Shown here piece by piece: positions 1-9,166 of a stretch of DNA of 64,000 nucleotides. Source of the DNA: Saprospirales bacterium (GTDB lineage: Bacteria > Bacteroidota > Bacteroidia > Chitinophagales > Saprospiraceae); the NCBI GenBank assembly GCA_007695145.1, contig REEI01000059.1, positions 36,438 to 100,437 of the forward strand, given 5' to 3'. The notes under the pieces are model-generated. The model was given only the letters and a program-made list of their open reading frames with translations. It was not told the DNA's origin and searched no databases. Position numbers and translations under genes: made by a program. Position 1 is the stretch's first letter, and the number at the start of each line of letters is the position of its first letter.

Positions 1-473
1 TTGGAATAGGAAGAAATACTGCCAAGATCGACAATCCGCAACTAACTACTAGATTGATTCCAGGTAAAAATCCTATCCGTTTGATCTTTAGTAAAAGTGG
101 GAAAATCAATCCCAATTGGAATGTTTTTGATCGGACGGCTCCAACTTGTCTCATAGGAAATGAGCAACCTGGTCATCTTCCATACGGAACTACGTTTTTT
201 CAAAAAGGTGAAAATTGGGGGGACACCTTCCAAAACCTCTATTCCAAACTTAAAATAGGATCCCTTCTCATCGAGGGGGGATCAAACCTGATCAAATCCG
301 TACTTTCTGAGAACATATGGGATGAGATCATTCAGATTACCGGAGATATTAATTTATACGATGGTGTCCCCGCACCTGATTTAACTGCTCTATCAATTCA
401 GGAAACCCATTCATTTACGATAAAAAAGGACATGGTTAGGATTTTCCGAAAGCAGCTCGACCCAAAATATTGA
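1..473 (+). CDS. ribD: RibD C-terminal part (5-amino-6-(5-phosphoribosylamino)uracil reductase), 5' truncated
   Basis: The reading frame is open from base 3 to the TGA at 471-473 and clearly starts before the window. The visible 156 residues are the end of the reductase domain of bifunctional RibD, the riboflavin pathway enzyme that deaminates the pyrimidine and then reduces the ribosyl side chain. Family signs are GIGRNTAKIDNPQLTTR near the left edge, which corresponds to the usual G-x-GT-x-x-x-DNPxLTxR block, then NPIRLIF, and the conserved late motif LLIEGGSNLIKS that binds NADPH and substrate. The N-terminal zinc deaminase domain is outside the window. The gene is convergent with the small gene ending at 497, and only 23 bases separate them. 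Confidence 0.9.
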   Translation, partial: GIGRNTAKIDNPQLTTRLIPGKNPIRLIFSKSGKINPNWNVFDRTAPTCLIGNEQPGHLPYGTTFFQKGENWGDTFQNLYSKLKIGSLLIEGGSNLIKSVLSENIWDEIIQITGDINLYDGVPAPDLTALSIQETHSFTIKKDMVRIFRKQLDPKY

Positions 474-496
474 ATCAGATGTAACTCACAGTACAT

Positions 497-781
497 TTAA
501 AGTACCTCCAATTTACCCCCGAACCCTGTGCTATCATCCCCCTCAAACCATTTGATTTCAATTTCTAAACTGTGTTGCAGTCCTTTGCTCTTCCTGGTCT
601 CTTCCTCCACCTGAATCTCTAAAACCACTCTATCCGGTATCTCCAATTGAATATCAGTCGATCCGGACTTTAAGTGAACAATTCCCTGTTCCAGTTTATC
701 CGCAATGGATCTCAACATATCCACCATCTCATTGCGAGTCATTCTATCCTCAGATTTAAACAACTTAACCTCTTTCCCCAT
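497..781 (-). CDS. amphi-Trp domain protein
   Basis: A 94-residue cytoplasmic protein with no signal peptide or membrane segment. It follows the amphi-Trp family layout: an N-terminal KLFKSEDRMTRNEMVDMLR helix, a second helix IADKLEQG, then alternating strands with many acidic and basic residues (LEIPDRVVLEIQVEEE, HSLEIEIKWFEGD) ending in a conserved Trp. The biochemical role of the family is not established. It lies 71 bases downstream of prmC on the same strand and may share its transcript. The family call rests on pattern recognition of a short protein. Confidence 0.7.
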   Translation of the reverse strand: MGKEVKLFKSEDRMTRNEMVDMLRSIADKLEQGIVHLKSGSTDIQLEIPDRVVLEIQVEEETRKSKGLQHSLEIEIKWFEGDDSTGFGGKLEVL

Positions 782-852
782 AATGATATTTTTTAAGGTA
801 AATACTAAAAATTTTAACCTGCCAAATCAGAGAAAGTTCAGCTTCTCCTCTT

Positions 853-1698
853 CTAAATTTCCCCTCTCAAGCCTGTTGCAATTAAAACTCTGCACTTGCC
901 CTGCAGATCCTTTTTTATAACTACAGATTGAAAAAATGGTCTGAAAATTTGTGCTGTTTCTTCTGCTCGGTATTCATTTATCTCAGCCATCACTACCCCA
1001 TTGTGATTGAGGACAAGACTAGATATTTCACACAGTCTTCTGTAAAAACTTAGGGGATCCTCTCCTTTGGGAAAAAGTGCTGTAGAGGGTTCGTGAAGCA
1101 AAGTTGAGTCAGACATTCTAGTCTTTTCGCTAACACACACATAGGGAGGATTGCTGATCAGCATATCAAATCTCATTCCTTCTGAAGGACTCTCCCTGAG
1201 AAAATCGTGTTGTAAAAAGTGTACATTTTTAACCTTTAGAACCAAGGCATTTTCACTGGCAACTTCCAAGGCAAGCTTGGAAATATCTGATGCCAAGATG
1301 TAGGAATGGGGTTTTTGTTCACCAATTATCAGAGAAATGCAACCACTTCCGGTACCAATGTCCCACAATCGGAAATCAACATTGGAAGGGATAAATTTTA
1401 AGGCTTCAAACACGAGTTCTTCTGTTTCAGGCCTGGGAATCAAAACATTGGGATTCACCTTAAAAGCCTTTCCATAAAAGTGGGCCTTCCCGGTTATATA
1501 TTGAACAGGCTCACCAAGAAGAACCCTTTTGACTGCAGCCTCTAATTGAAGATCATTCTCTTCAAAATTCCTGATGGGCTCCAAATCCTCAGTTAGAGCC
1601 CTCATAATTGACAAAGCTTCACGATTTGGAAATATTTCAACCAAAGCTTCTAACGCCATCTTTTTCGCGTAGGGTGAATATCTGGATTGATGTCTCAT
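853..1698 (-). CDS. prmC: PrmC, peptide chain release factor N5-glutamine methyltransferase
   Basis: PrmC (HemK) methylates the glutamine of the GGQ motif in release factors RF1 and RF2 using S-adenosylmethionine. The protein has an N-terminal helical region, the linker block GEPVQYITGKAHFYG and IPRPETEEL, the SAM-binding motif DIGTGSG near residue 115, and the catalytic NPPYV near residue 185. Two in-frame ATGs lie six bases apart, at 1704 and 1698. I chose 1698 because its ATG overlaps the TGA of the upstream membrane protein gene in an ATGA arrangement, which indicates translational coupling. Length of about 281 residues is normal for the family. Location next to ribD is common in Bacteroidota. 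Confidence 0.93.
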   Translation of the reverse strand: MRHQSRYSPYAKKMALEALVEIFPNREALSIMRALTEDLEPIRNFEENDLQLEAAVKRVLLGEPVQYITGKAHFYGKAFKVNPNVLIPRPETEELVFEALKFIPSNVDFRLWDIGTGSGCISLIIGEQKPHSYILASDISKLALEVASENALVLKVKNVHFLQHDFLRESPSEGMRFDMLISNPPYVCVSEKTRMSDSTLLHEPSTALFPKGEDPLSFYRRLCEISSLVLNHNGVVMAEINEYRAEETAQIFRPFFQSVVIKKDLQGKCRVLIATGLRGEI

Positions 1699-3008
1699 AA
1701 CCATACAGTATATAGGGTTGAAATAAGATAGGCAAGAAGAAGCAAAGCAACATAGCCTAAATAATAGGCGGGAATCAAAAGTTCCCGGATACTGACTACA
1801 GAATTTCTTTTCACATGAATAAGCATTACTACTTTTCCACCTAGATACGCAAAAACAGACGCCCAGGCGATCCCATAAATCCCAAAGTATTGATAAAGCA
1901 AAATACTCAACACTAAATTGATAATTATTTCCATAAGTGCAGCCCCTATAAGGGCTTTATTTCGCTTATCAGCATATAAAAAGGTCTGCGGCAATAGCAC
2001 CCTACTTATGACCAATAGCAAGTAAATATTAAACACTCCAGCGGCAGCAGCAAAATCAGGAGTGAAGACAAGCGGGAAGAGGATCGGGCTAACCAAAATC
2101 AAAATAATGCTGAGTGGAAAAACCTGATGATAGAGGGTTCTAAGCTCTTTTTTAAGCCTAATCTTGCCTTCCTCCTTGCTCTGAACTAAGGACGGTATTA
2201 GCGCTGCCGTAAGCCCTCCAGCTAGAATGACTGACAGTGGAAGTTCCCGCGCGCCATATCTAAAAATAGCAAACTCCTCAGCTGACTCTGTAAGAAATAG
2301 CACCAGATAACCATCAATAAAAACTGCAAGTCCTCCAAGTAAGGCGAATAAACTCAAAGGGAGAAAAGAGTCCTTTAGGAAAGGTCCGAAAGGAAATCTC
2401 AGTACAGTATTTAGTCCGGGGATACCCATTAATATCGCAGCCAGCATTGGGAGAGACATAACTGCGATAAGGCTCAAAAATAGTTGCGCTAATTCTTGAT
2501 GGATAAAGGCATACCAGCAAACCATCAGCAACATGAGCAGGTTGACCACGATAGATTGATAAACAATCATTCGATATTTTTTCTTCAACAAGAGGAAAAA
2601 ATCCAGGGTTGCCCCGGAGATCAAAACCACAATAAACAATGCAGGCAAATGCAAATAATCAAGGCCGGAAAAATCAACCGGAAAGTCCACCAATATCCCA
2701 GCTGCCATAAGGAAAAGCGTTCCCATCATTAAACCGCTTGCCAAAAAACAGATTAGAGAACCACTGATCAAAGAATCGATACTGATATTTCCCCCAACAA
2801 AATTGAGTATGGCATTCTTTCCCCCATTGATAAAGGCAAAGGCAAATAAATTAGCCGTAAACAGAAAGAGTTCAAAATCAGCTATATCAGCCATTCCCAC
2901 ACCTGACCAGGCCAACACCATATAAATACACCACATCATTCCAAACCGAATGATGGAGGATAATTGCAGTGAGTTTATATCTGATTTGGCGGATAGAAGT
3001 TGAAACAT
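1695..3008 (-). CDS. polysaccharide flippase-like multispanning membrane protein
   Basis: A 437-residue integral membrane protein with about twelve to fourteen hydrophobic segments spread over its whole length and only short charged loops. The spacing and the small polar residues in the first helices resemble the oligosaccharide flippase / polysaccharide biosynthesis (MOP exporter) superfamily, which moves lipid-linked glycans across the inner membrane. No single diagnostic motif is visible, so the substrate is unknown. Its stop codon overlaps the prmC start. The gap of 149 bases upstream may hold its promoter. A general transporter of another superfamily remains possible. Confidence 0.6.
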   Translation of the reverse strand: MFQLLSAKSDINSLQLSSIIRFGMMWCIYMVLAWSGVGMADIADFELFLFTANLFAFAFINGGKNAILNFVGGNISIDSLISGSLICFLASGLMMGTLFLMAAGILVDFPVDFSGLDYLHLPALFIVVLISGATLDFFLLLKKKYRMIVYQSIVVNLLMLLMVCWYAFIHQELAQLFLSLIAVMSLPMLAAILMGIPGLNTVLRFPFGPFLKDSFLPLSLFALLGGLAVFIDGYLVLFLTESAEEFAIFRYGARELPLSVILAGGLTAALIPSLVQSKEEGKIRLKKELRTLYHQVFPLSIILILVSPILFPLVFTPDFAAAAGVFNIYLLLVISRVLLPQTFLYADKRNKALIGAALMEIIINLVLSILLYQYFGIYGIAWASVFAYLGGKVVMLIHVKRNSVVSIRELLIPAYYLGYVALLLLAYLISTLYTVWL

Positions 3009-3157
3009 AATCCTTTACGGAATCCTAGTCTAGAACAATTGAATTGGTAAGGTAATTACAAAAGATATTGCACAACTATTTAAAAACTATTGGATCATTG
3101 ATTGAATTTTAGTGCAAATCTAATCAATAGGGTGCGGGTAAAAAAGCAACTGGACGA

Positions 3158-4507
3158 TTAAACTAATTCCCTTATCTTTTCCTGAAAAACAACTCCGTGT
3201 TTTTCCAATTCCCTCAATACAGGTTGATAGACCTCCCGGATTACAGGCCTGGTTTCATCAGTTCTAAAGTCAACTCCCTTCAGCATCAAACTTACAAAAA
3301 TGGCTACTGGCAAACCTACAAGTTTGCTCATAGCAGTATTATTTGCATTCTCTCCTTTAAGAGTCATGGTTGATACGAGTTCTTCCTTTTTTCCATTCAA
3401 AGTGTATACAAATTCATGCTGCATAATGATCATATCCTTATCATGTGGTTGCAGTTTCCATTTTTCAAGCAATAGTTTTTCCAGGATTTGGGCAGGTGTA
3501 GCATTCGGAAGGTCTATCTTTTCATTGCTAAACAGACCTGTCCATTCAATTTTCTTCAATGCATCGGAATCAGGATGCAAACCGGTGAAGCTGGCAATTC
3601 GGTCAAAAAGGCTATTTTCTTGATCCTCCTCCCTCAAATAAGACTCAACCAATTCTTTATAGGTGAGGTGTTCACTGTTGACAATGGGATAAGAATCATC
3701 TGTCAGTCCTAATTTAACAAAAACGTCCCAGGCTTCACAAAACCCCAGGTGCCGAAGGGTTCCTCTTACGATAGTGGGGATATCTTCTATCTTGTATGCA
3801 TATCGATACAGTAGTGAATCTCGATTTGGATACATTTCATATTTTCCAAGTCCCTGAATTTCAACCTCTTTTTTTCTTGAAAACAGTCGGTGATATGGAA
3901 TGTATTTATACCTTCCTTCCTTCAAATACTGGGCGGTTCCCATACCGGCCAACACTACATTTCTGGGATTCCATGTAAATTTATAATGCCAGGGATTGTC
4001 ATCTGATTCAGGGGCAACCAGTCCACCGGTGTAAGATCTAAACGAATGAATAGTGCCACCGGATTCCTTTATCTCATCTATTTTCTCCATAGCAGACATA
4101 TGGTCAATTCCCGGATCAAGGCCCATTTCACCCATAAAAACGAGACCTTTACTCCTCGCCTTCTCTGCCAGGTCATGCATTTCACTCGACACATATGAGG
4201 CTGTGATCAGATGTTTGTTCAATTCAAGACAGTCACTTGCAACTATGTTATGAAAAAATGCAGGCAACAGAGAAACCACTATATCCGCACTTCCAATGGT
4301 TTTCCTGCGCTCTACAGGATCATTGATGTCCAGCTCCAGGGCCATACCGGTCACACTTTCCCCCACGGCTGAACTTGCAGCAGAAATATCTCTATCTGCT
4401 ACTGCTATTGTCCAGTTGTGAACCTCCCCTTCTCTGAGCAAATAATTTATCAATGCTGAGGAAGATCTTCCCGCACCCAGTATCAATACTTTATTCATTC
4501 TTTTCAT
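3158..4507 (-). CDS. saccharopine dehydrogenase family oxidoreductase
   Basis: A 449-residue soluble protein with an N-terminal Rossmann fold (VLILGAGRSSSALINYLL), the block SADIVVSLLPAFFHNIVA, and GLDPGIDHMSA, all hallmarks of the saccharopine dehydrogenase/reductase C-terminal family. Members with this layout form glutamate and aminoadipate semialdehyde from saccharopine in lysine degradation. No lysine-ketoglutarate reductase partner lies nearby, so the physiological substrate is inferred. Starts at 4507 or 4498 are both possible; the second Met gives the family-typical MNKVLILGAG beginning. A candidate promoter lies about 265 bases upstream. Confidence 0.8.
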   Translation of the reverse strand: MKRMNKVLILGAGRSSSALINYLLREGEVHNWTIAVADRDISAASSAVGESVTGMALELDINDPVERRKTIGSADIVVSLLPAFFHNIVASDCLELNKHLITASYVSSEMHDLAEKARSKGLVFMGEMGLDPGIDHMSAMEKIDEIKESGGTIHSFRSYTGGLVAPESDDNPWHYKFTWNPRNVVLAGMGTAQYLKEGRYKYIPYHRLFSRKKEVEIQGLGKYEMYPNRDSLLYRYAYKIEDIPTIVRGTLRHLGFCEAWDVFVKLGLTDDSYPIVNSEHLTYKELVESYLREEDQENSLFDRIASFTGLHPDSDALKKIEWTGLFSNEKIDLPNATPAQILEKLLLEKWKLQPHDKDMIIMQHEFVYTLNGKKEELVSTMTLKGENANNTAMSKLVGLPVAIFVSLMLKGVDFRTDETRPVIREVYQPVLRELEKHGVVFQEKIRELV

Positions 4508-4847
4508 TTATTTCAGTTTACTTCTGATTTCTTTAAAATCACCCATTTCTCTACTACTAATTGTACTTGATGGGTTTTAAGGTCAAAAAATTCTGTATTT
4601 CAACTCCATACCTTAGCAGGTGCACGCGGAAATTTCACTTTCATACATTCAACTGACTCCATCTCCGACAAACCCAATACTACCATCCGAACAATCAAAT
4701 AAGTCACTAATCAAAGAGGGCCTCATACCTTCCTTAGAATTTGTCAACCAATTGTTATTTTCTAACGGGCGGCAAATATAGGATTTCACAATTAACGCAA
4801 GCAATAAATGAATCATAATTGATCATTACCGGGATCAATGTTTTTAC
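4508..4847. other. intergenic region, 340 bases
   Basis: Non-coding gap between two minus-strand genes. It is AT-rich with no convincing reading frame or stable hairpin. The only structured signal I see is the promoter-like element at 4773-4804 facing the gene that starts at 4507, which would give a long leader of about 265 nt. Confidence 0.5.
4773..4804 (-). promoter_or_regulatory. putative Bacteroidota promoter (TTG-N21-TATATTTG)
   Basis: On the minus strand TATATTTG (4780-4773) matches the Bacteroidota -7 consensus TAnnTTTG exactly. A TTG (4804-4802) sits 21 bases upstream, within the usual 19-21 base spacing; another TTG gives a spacing of 17. It faces the saccharopine dehydrogenase-like gene. 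Confidence 0.45.
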
Positions 4848-5744
4848 CTAAATCAACACTTCTTTCATTCTAGCCAAATGATCCACAAATGTCTTTTTGT
4901 GTTCATCTAAAAGGCCGTAAGCCAGAAAATGTTGAGAGGGAAAAATCTGGTTTCTATTCAGGTAGGTGAATTCAGTTTCAGGACAATGGGTAAGTAACAT
5001 CTCCTTCACTTGATTGAGAGATGCGCAAAACAATATTGATAGTTCAATACCATGAGAATTAGTGAGTGATAAATGCCTTACCAGGCTTTCTGTCAACTGA
5101 CCAATAGGCACAAATGCCCTAAATTGATCGCCACTGCCGTATATATTAAATTTACCTTCAATTAAGGCGTCTAAAACCCAGGAGTTCAATACACTATCAG
5201 TCCTGAGGCAGGGGTTATAACCAAATACATTTGCAGCGCGGTGAATAAGGGTTTCACAATGATTGTGCAATGTTTCAAAATACTGCTCTCCATGAAATTT
5301 ACTCTCCCCGTATGCATTGTCTGGACTAGGGGGAGCACCGGTATCAGCGATTTCACCAAAACCATACACTGCAGTCGAACTTAGGTAAATAGCTTTTTTA
5401 ACAGTTTTACTCTCACGAATGATTCTGCACAGATTCAAAGTTCCCCAGCGATTGATTTGTTCGTACTGCAAATTCTGCAAGTGGTTGTAGGGCTGGCTGA
5501 CAAAAGCTGCAAGATGATACACTATATCAACTCCTCTAAGGGCATTATGTAAGCTATAGGTATCCAATATGTCACCTTTTACAAATTTTACTTTAGGAAG
5601 CTTTCCACCGCCTGTAAAAAAAAGATGCCCGGTTCTGGATAAATTGTCGTATACTATAATTTCCTTTAACTCATCTTCTTTATGAATAGATCTAACCAAA
5701 TCATATCCTATATATCCGGCTCCCCCGGTGACAAGTACTTTCAT
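4848..5744 (-). CDS. NAD-dependent epimerase/dehydratase (extended SDR)
   Basis: A 298-residue extended short-chain dehydrogenase. The N-terminal MKVLVTGGAGYIGYDLV carries the GxxGxxG nucleotide-binding motif, VYHLAAF the conserved HxAA element, LSSTAVYGFGE the catalytic serine region, and YGESK the YxxxK catalytic pair. These are typical of UDP-sugar 4-epimerases and related nucleotide-sugar enzymes. The substrate cannot be read from the sequence. The gene is 49 bases downstream of cysH on the same strand, so it may be cotranscribed with it, although a link with sulfate metabolism is not evident. Confidence 0.85.
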   Translation of the reverse strand: MKVLVTGGAGYIGYDLVRSIHKEDELKEIIVYDNLSRTGHLFFTGGGKLPKVKFVKGDILDTYSLHNALRGVDIVYHLAAFVSQPYNHLQNLQYEQINRWGTLNLCRIIRESKTVKKAIYLSSTAVYGFGEIADTGAPPSPDNAYGESKFHGEQYFETLHNHCETLIHRAANVFGYNPCLRTDSVLNSWVLDALIEGKFNIYGSGDQFRAFVPIGQLTESLVRHLSLTNSHGIELSILFCASLNQVKEMLLTHCPETEFTYLNRNQIFPSQHFLAYGLLDEHKKTFVDHLARMKEVLI

Positions 5745-5793
5745 GTAGATAATTTAAACAGCATAAGAATTTTTCAACAATTACACTACTTTT

Positions 5794-6471
5794 TTAACGA
5801 TTCTCAGTGTGAAGCCCACATTCCGTTTTCCGACTACCCTCCCATCTTCCTGAGCGTTCATCTGCACATGCATGCGTACATGGTACACAACCAATACTTT
5901 CATAACCTGCCAAATCAAGGGGATGCTTAGGCAAATTGTTCTCGTTGATGTAGTTGTAAATGTCCCGCGAAGTCCAATCTAGCATCGGGTGAATTCTGGT
6001 GATTCCGCGTTTGTCCATCTCGACCGGAGCCATTGCAGCCCTATTCGCAGTTTGATCTTTCCTCACCCCGCTTATCCAAAAATCAGATGATTTCAAATAG
6101 TCATTCAGAGGATCCACCTTGTTAATTCGACAACATTTGTCAGTATCATGAGCGTATAGGAATAAACCATCGCGAGACAATTGTTCAAGGTACCCCTTGG
6201 AAGACCGCAACTCTTTAAGCTTAAACCCCATTAACTTTTGCAGTTGGTCCTTGAATCGATAGGTTTCTGCAAAGAGAAACCCAGTATCAATAAAAAGCAC
6301 TTCTGTATCAGGAAAGTGAAGGCTTACGAGATGAAGTAGAGGCACGGACTGCGTCTGAAAAGAACTGGTCATCAACACTCTTGAGTTTTTCTCCTCGGCC
6401 AATTTTACTTGATCCCTTAAAAAGTCCACGCTCACTACAACCCTTTTGCGCAAATCCGCAATTGAATCCAT
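5794..6471 (-). CDS. cysH: assimilatory APS/PAPS reductase with [4Fe-4S] cluster
   Basis: CysH reduces activated sulfate (adenylyl sulfate or its 3'-phosphorylated form) to sulfite. The 225-residue protein carries Cys113-Cys114 and Cys195-x-x-Cys198, the four ligands of the [4Fe-4S] cluster that marks the APS-reducing branch of the family, and the catalytic ECGLH motif with Cys218 at the C-terminus. LFIDTGFLFAETY and the RKDQTANR segment fit substrate binding. E. coli-type PAPS reductases lack the cluster. The gene diverges from cysQ across 111 bases, and TACATTTG (6494-6487, minus strand) is a candidate -7 element just upstream. Confidence 0.92.
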   Translation of the reverse strand: MDSIADLRKRVVVSVDFLRDQVKLAEEKNSRVLMTSSFQTQSVPLLHLVSLHFPDTEVLFIDTGFLFAETYRFKDQLQKLMGFKLKELRSSKGYLEQLSRDGLFLYAHDTDKCCRINKVDPLNDYLKSSDFWISGVRKDQTANRAAMAPVEMDKRGITRIHPMLDWTSRDIYNYINENNLPKHPLDLAGYESIGCVPCTHACADERSGRWEGSRKTECGLHTENR

Positions 6472-6486
6472 TGTTTATCTTTGTTG

Positions 6487-6494
6487 CAAATGTA
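6487..6494 (-). promoter_or_regulatory. putative cysH -7 promoter element
   Basis: TACATTTG on the minus strand is an exact match to TAnnTTTG, 15 bases upstream of the cysH ATG. No TTG at the preferred -33 spacing is visible, so the match is partial. Confidence 0.45.
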
Positions 6495-6570
6495 TGGAAT
6501 TTGGTAAATGTTATATCCATAGTATAATTGAAATCCCACTAATGTCAATCAAATTGATGCCCGGAGAAAC

Positions 6571-6578
6571 TATATTTG
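6571..6578 (+). promoter_or_regulatory. putative cysQ -7 promoter element
   Basis: TATATTTG matches TAnnTTTG exactly and ends four bases before the cysQ ATG at 6583. If used, transcription would start at or next to the start codon, giving a leaderless or nearly leaderless mRNA. No TTG at the usual spacing is present. Confidence 0.45.
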
Positions 6579-6582
6579 CAAT

Positions 6583-7401
6583 ATGAAATACTCAGATTTT
6601 CCATTGAAAACCTTACTTGAGGATGCCAGTACCGCAGCAATTACGGCAGGAGCGAAAATCATGGAAGTGTACCAAAGGGATTTTGATGTATATCATAAAA
6701 CTGACCTATCCCCTCTCACAGAAGCTGACAAAGAGGCGCATCTAATAATATGCGATTTACTTGCTGGTCACCGAATCGAAATAATCAGTGAAGAGGGGGA
6801 TTCATTCCCATTTCAACAAAGAGAGAAATTGAGCCGGATATGGATGATTGATCCTCTCGATGGCACAAAAGAATTTATCAATCGAAATGGCGAGTTCACC
6901 GTCAATATAGGCTTAATTGAATTCGGTACTCCCATATTAGGTGTTGTCTATGTGCCGGAGAAAAAATGGCTTTACATTGGAGCAAGAGGCTTTCACTCAG
7001 AAAAGATGGTCCTTAAAGATCACCGCTCGCCCCTTTGGCATACTGTGGGTAGAAGATTGCCTGTTGAGAAATCAGCTAATCAGTTGAGGGTGATAGGAAG
7101 TAGGTCGCACCTCAATGAAGAAACGAAAAACTATATCAGTCAGCTTCAAGATATTCATGGAGAAGTTGAATTTCTCAGCGCAGGAAGTTCACTCAAACTT
7201 TGCCTGGTAGCTGAGGGCAAGGCCGATTTGTATCCAAGACTTGCACCTACTATGGAATGGGATACGGCTGCCGGTGATGCCATTTGCAGGTATGCCGGAT
7301 GTAGGGTTATCAATTTTGAAACTGGAGAACCCATGAAGTACAATAAGGAATGTCTATTAAATCCATGGTTTAAAGTTGTCGCTCATGGCAGAGAATTTTG
7401 A
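6583..7401 (+). CDS. cysQ: CysQ, 3'(2'),5'-bisphosphate nucleotidase
   Basis: CysQ removes the 3'-phosphate from PAP (adenosine 3',5'-bisphosphate), the by-product of PAPS-dependent reactions, and belongs to the magnesium-dependent, lithium-sensitive inositol monophosphatase superfamily. Metal-binding motifs are visible in order: TEADK (about 47-51), SEEGD (69-73), the diagnostic IDPLDGTKEF (89-98), and EWDTAAGDAI toward the C-terminus. Length of 272 residues is normal. It is the first gene of the plus-strand sulfate cluster and overlaps the following permease by 17 bases, which suggests coupled expression. Confidence 0.92.
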   Translation: MKYSDFPLKTLLEDASTAAITAGAKIMEVYQRDFDVYHKTDLSPLTEADKEAHLIICDLLAGHRIEIISEEGDSFPFQQREKLSRIWMIDPLDGTKEFINRNGEFTVNIGLIEFGTPILGVVYVPEKKWLYIGARGFHSEKMVLKDHRSPLWHTVGRRLPVEKSANQLRVIGSRSHLNEETKNYISQLQDIHGEVEFLSAGSSLKLCLVAEGKADLYPRLAPTMEWDTAAGDAICRYAGCRVINFETGEPMKYNKECLLNPWFKVVAHGREF

Positions 7402-9166
7402 AGCCTGGTTTTGCCTTTTTGTTTTGCTGTTGGTAGTTGTATTCCTCCTTCTGGATCGCTACAAGCCATCCTCCGTATTTTTCACTGCTATTTTAATATT
7501 TTTAATCACAGGCATACTTAGTATAGAAAGCCTGCTATTGGGTTTTTCAAATAAGAGCATTATTACCATTTTTCTACTTATACTTGTCACTGCCCTTTTG
7601 AGCAAAACCTTTGGATTGGTGCTCTACCTGGACAAAATTTTTGGTTCTGCGCGAAGCCTTAGAACTATGATTCTAAGAATGTCTGCATCTGTAGGATCTG
7701 TTTCTGCTTTGATGAATAACACCCCCATTGTAGCCCTTATGATACCCTATGTATACCGATGGAGCAAAAACAACAAAAAACCTCCCTCAAGACTACTTAT
7801 TCCACTTTCCTTTTCAGCTATAGTAGGAGGTATGATGACTCCAATTGGCACGAGCACCAATCTCATATTGATCGGATTCATTTTAACAACCGGTCACCCT
7901 GAACTCACATTTGGACACTTTTTACTGCCTGGTATTATTGTTTTTGCAGTAGCAATTATATTCCTTACTTTGGCTTCGGGATATCTTCTTCCCGATTATC
8001 GGGACATTATGGATGAAACAAAGGAAAATATCCGGGAGTATCTTACTGAAACTTATGTAAAAGACGACTCAGAGCAGATCGGAAAGACCATTCAAGAAGC
8101 AGAGTTGAGAAATCTTGAGGGAATTTTTTTAGCCGAAATTCACAGAGAAGATAAAACGATAATAAAACCGGTTAAACCTGAAGAGCGCATCCAAAAAAAT
8201 GATCGATTGTATTTTGCCGGAGATACCAGAGGTGTGATCAAACTAGTAAAAGATAACCAAAATTTAGAATGGGTAGAATCAGGCAAGTTTGCTGAGGACT
8301 ATGAACCCGAACTCGTTGAAGTAGTTATTCCCTTCAATTCAGGACTTTCCGGTAAGACCCTTAAACAAACTTTGTTTAGAGAAACCTACGATGCAGCCGT
8401 TATAGGCATCCACAGAAAAGGCGCTAAACTCGGTGGGAAACTAGGAGAGATACTTTTGATGCCGGGGGATTTATTGCTATTGACTACAGGCCCGGACTTT
8501 GAGCGACTCAGTTCTAAAAACCAGGATTTTTACACTATCTCAGTCATAGAAGATCAGGAAAAGATTCCCACCTGGAAAAAAATCTCACTCGGAATGCTTA
8601 CCGTTGGATCCATTGCCATGGTGTTCACGGGAGTAATTGACCTCTTCGTGGCATTAATAACCATATTTACCGGGGGACTGCTGCTCAGCCTCCTCTCTGA
8701 AGAGGAAACCAAGAAGAACCTCAGTTTAGACTTATTTGTAATCCTTGGAAGTGCCCTTACCCTGGGAATGGTCTTTATCCAGACAGGAGGTGCCTCATTG
8801 ATCACTCAACCACTTGTCAGCATACTATCTGGTGCACCTGGTCTTATAATTTTAGTTTGTATTTTTTTGGCCACCTTGTTTTTCACCTCTTTTATTACCA
8901 ATGCCGCAGCTATCAGTATTATGTTTCCTCTGGTTTACCAACTTATTGAAGACCTTGGCCTCAATCCAACCCCGGCTTACCTTACTTTGGCCTTCAGTGC
9001 CTCTGCTGCCTTCCTCACAGCGGTCAGCTACCAAACTAACCTAATGGTGCTTGGTCCGGGCAACTATAAGGCTTTAGATTTCCTAAAAATAGGAATCCCT
9101 TTTACCTTTGTGTATACAACTGTAATTATTGCATTTATTTATGTGTACTATCCGATATATGTCTGA
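7385..9166 (+). CDS. SLC13-type permease with RCK_C (TrkA-C) domains, probable sulfate importer
   Basis: A 593-residue inner-membrane transporter. It has hydrophobic segments in the N-terminal third (two conserved stretches MNNTPIVALMIPYV and GGMMTPIGTSTNLILIG are typical of the SLC13/ArsB-like ion transporter family), a soluble middle region of about 210 residues containing two TrkA-C-like regulatory domains (for example FNSGLSGKTLKQTLFRETYD), and a second membrane half ending in SYQTNLMVLGPGNYKALDF. Its place between cysQ and cysC points to sulfate as substrate, as in algal and bacterial SLT-like permeases. I used the ATG at 7385 rather than the TTG at 7376. It overlaps cysC by eight bases. 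Confidence 0.85.
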   Translation: MAENFEAWFCLFVLLLVVVFLLLDRYKPSSVFFTAILIFLITGILSIESLLLGFSNKSIITIFLLILVTALLSKTFGLVLYLDKIFGSARSLRTMILRMSASVGSVSALMNNTPIVALMIPYVYRWSKNNKKPPSRLLIPLSFSAIVGGMMTPIGTSTNLILIGFILTTGHPELTFGHFLLPGIIVFAVAIIFLTLASGYLLPDYRDIMDETKENIREYLTETYVKDDSEQIGKTIQEAELRNLEGIFLAEIHREDKTIIKPVKPEERIQKNDRLYFAGDTRGVIKLVKDNQNLEWVESGKFAEDYEPELVEVVIPFNSGLSGKTLKQTLFRETYDAAVIGIHRKGAKLGGKLGEILLMPGDLLLLTTGPDFERLSSKNQDFYTISVIEDQEKIPTWKKISLGMLTVGSIAMVFTGVIDLFVALITIFTGGLLLSLLSEEETKKNLSLDLFVILGSALTLGMVFIQTGGASLITQPLVSILSGAPGLIILVCIFLATLFFTSFITNAAAISIMFPLVYQLIEDLGLNPTPAYLTLAFSASAAFLTAVSYQTNLMVLGPGNYKALDFLKIGIPFTFVYTTVIIAFIYVYYPIYV

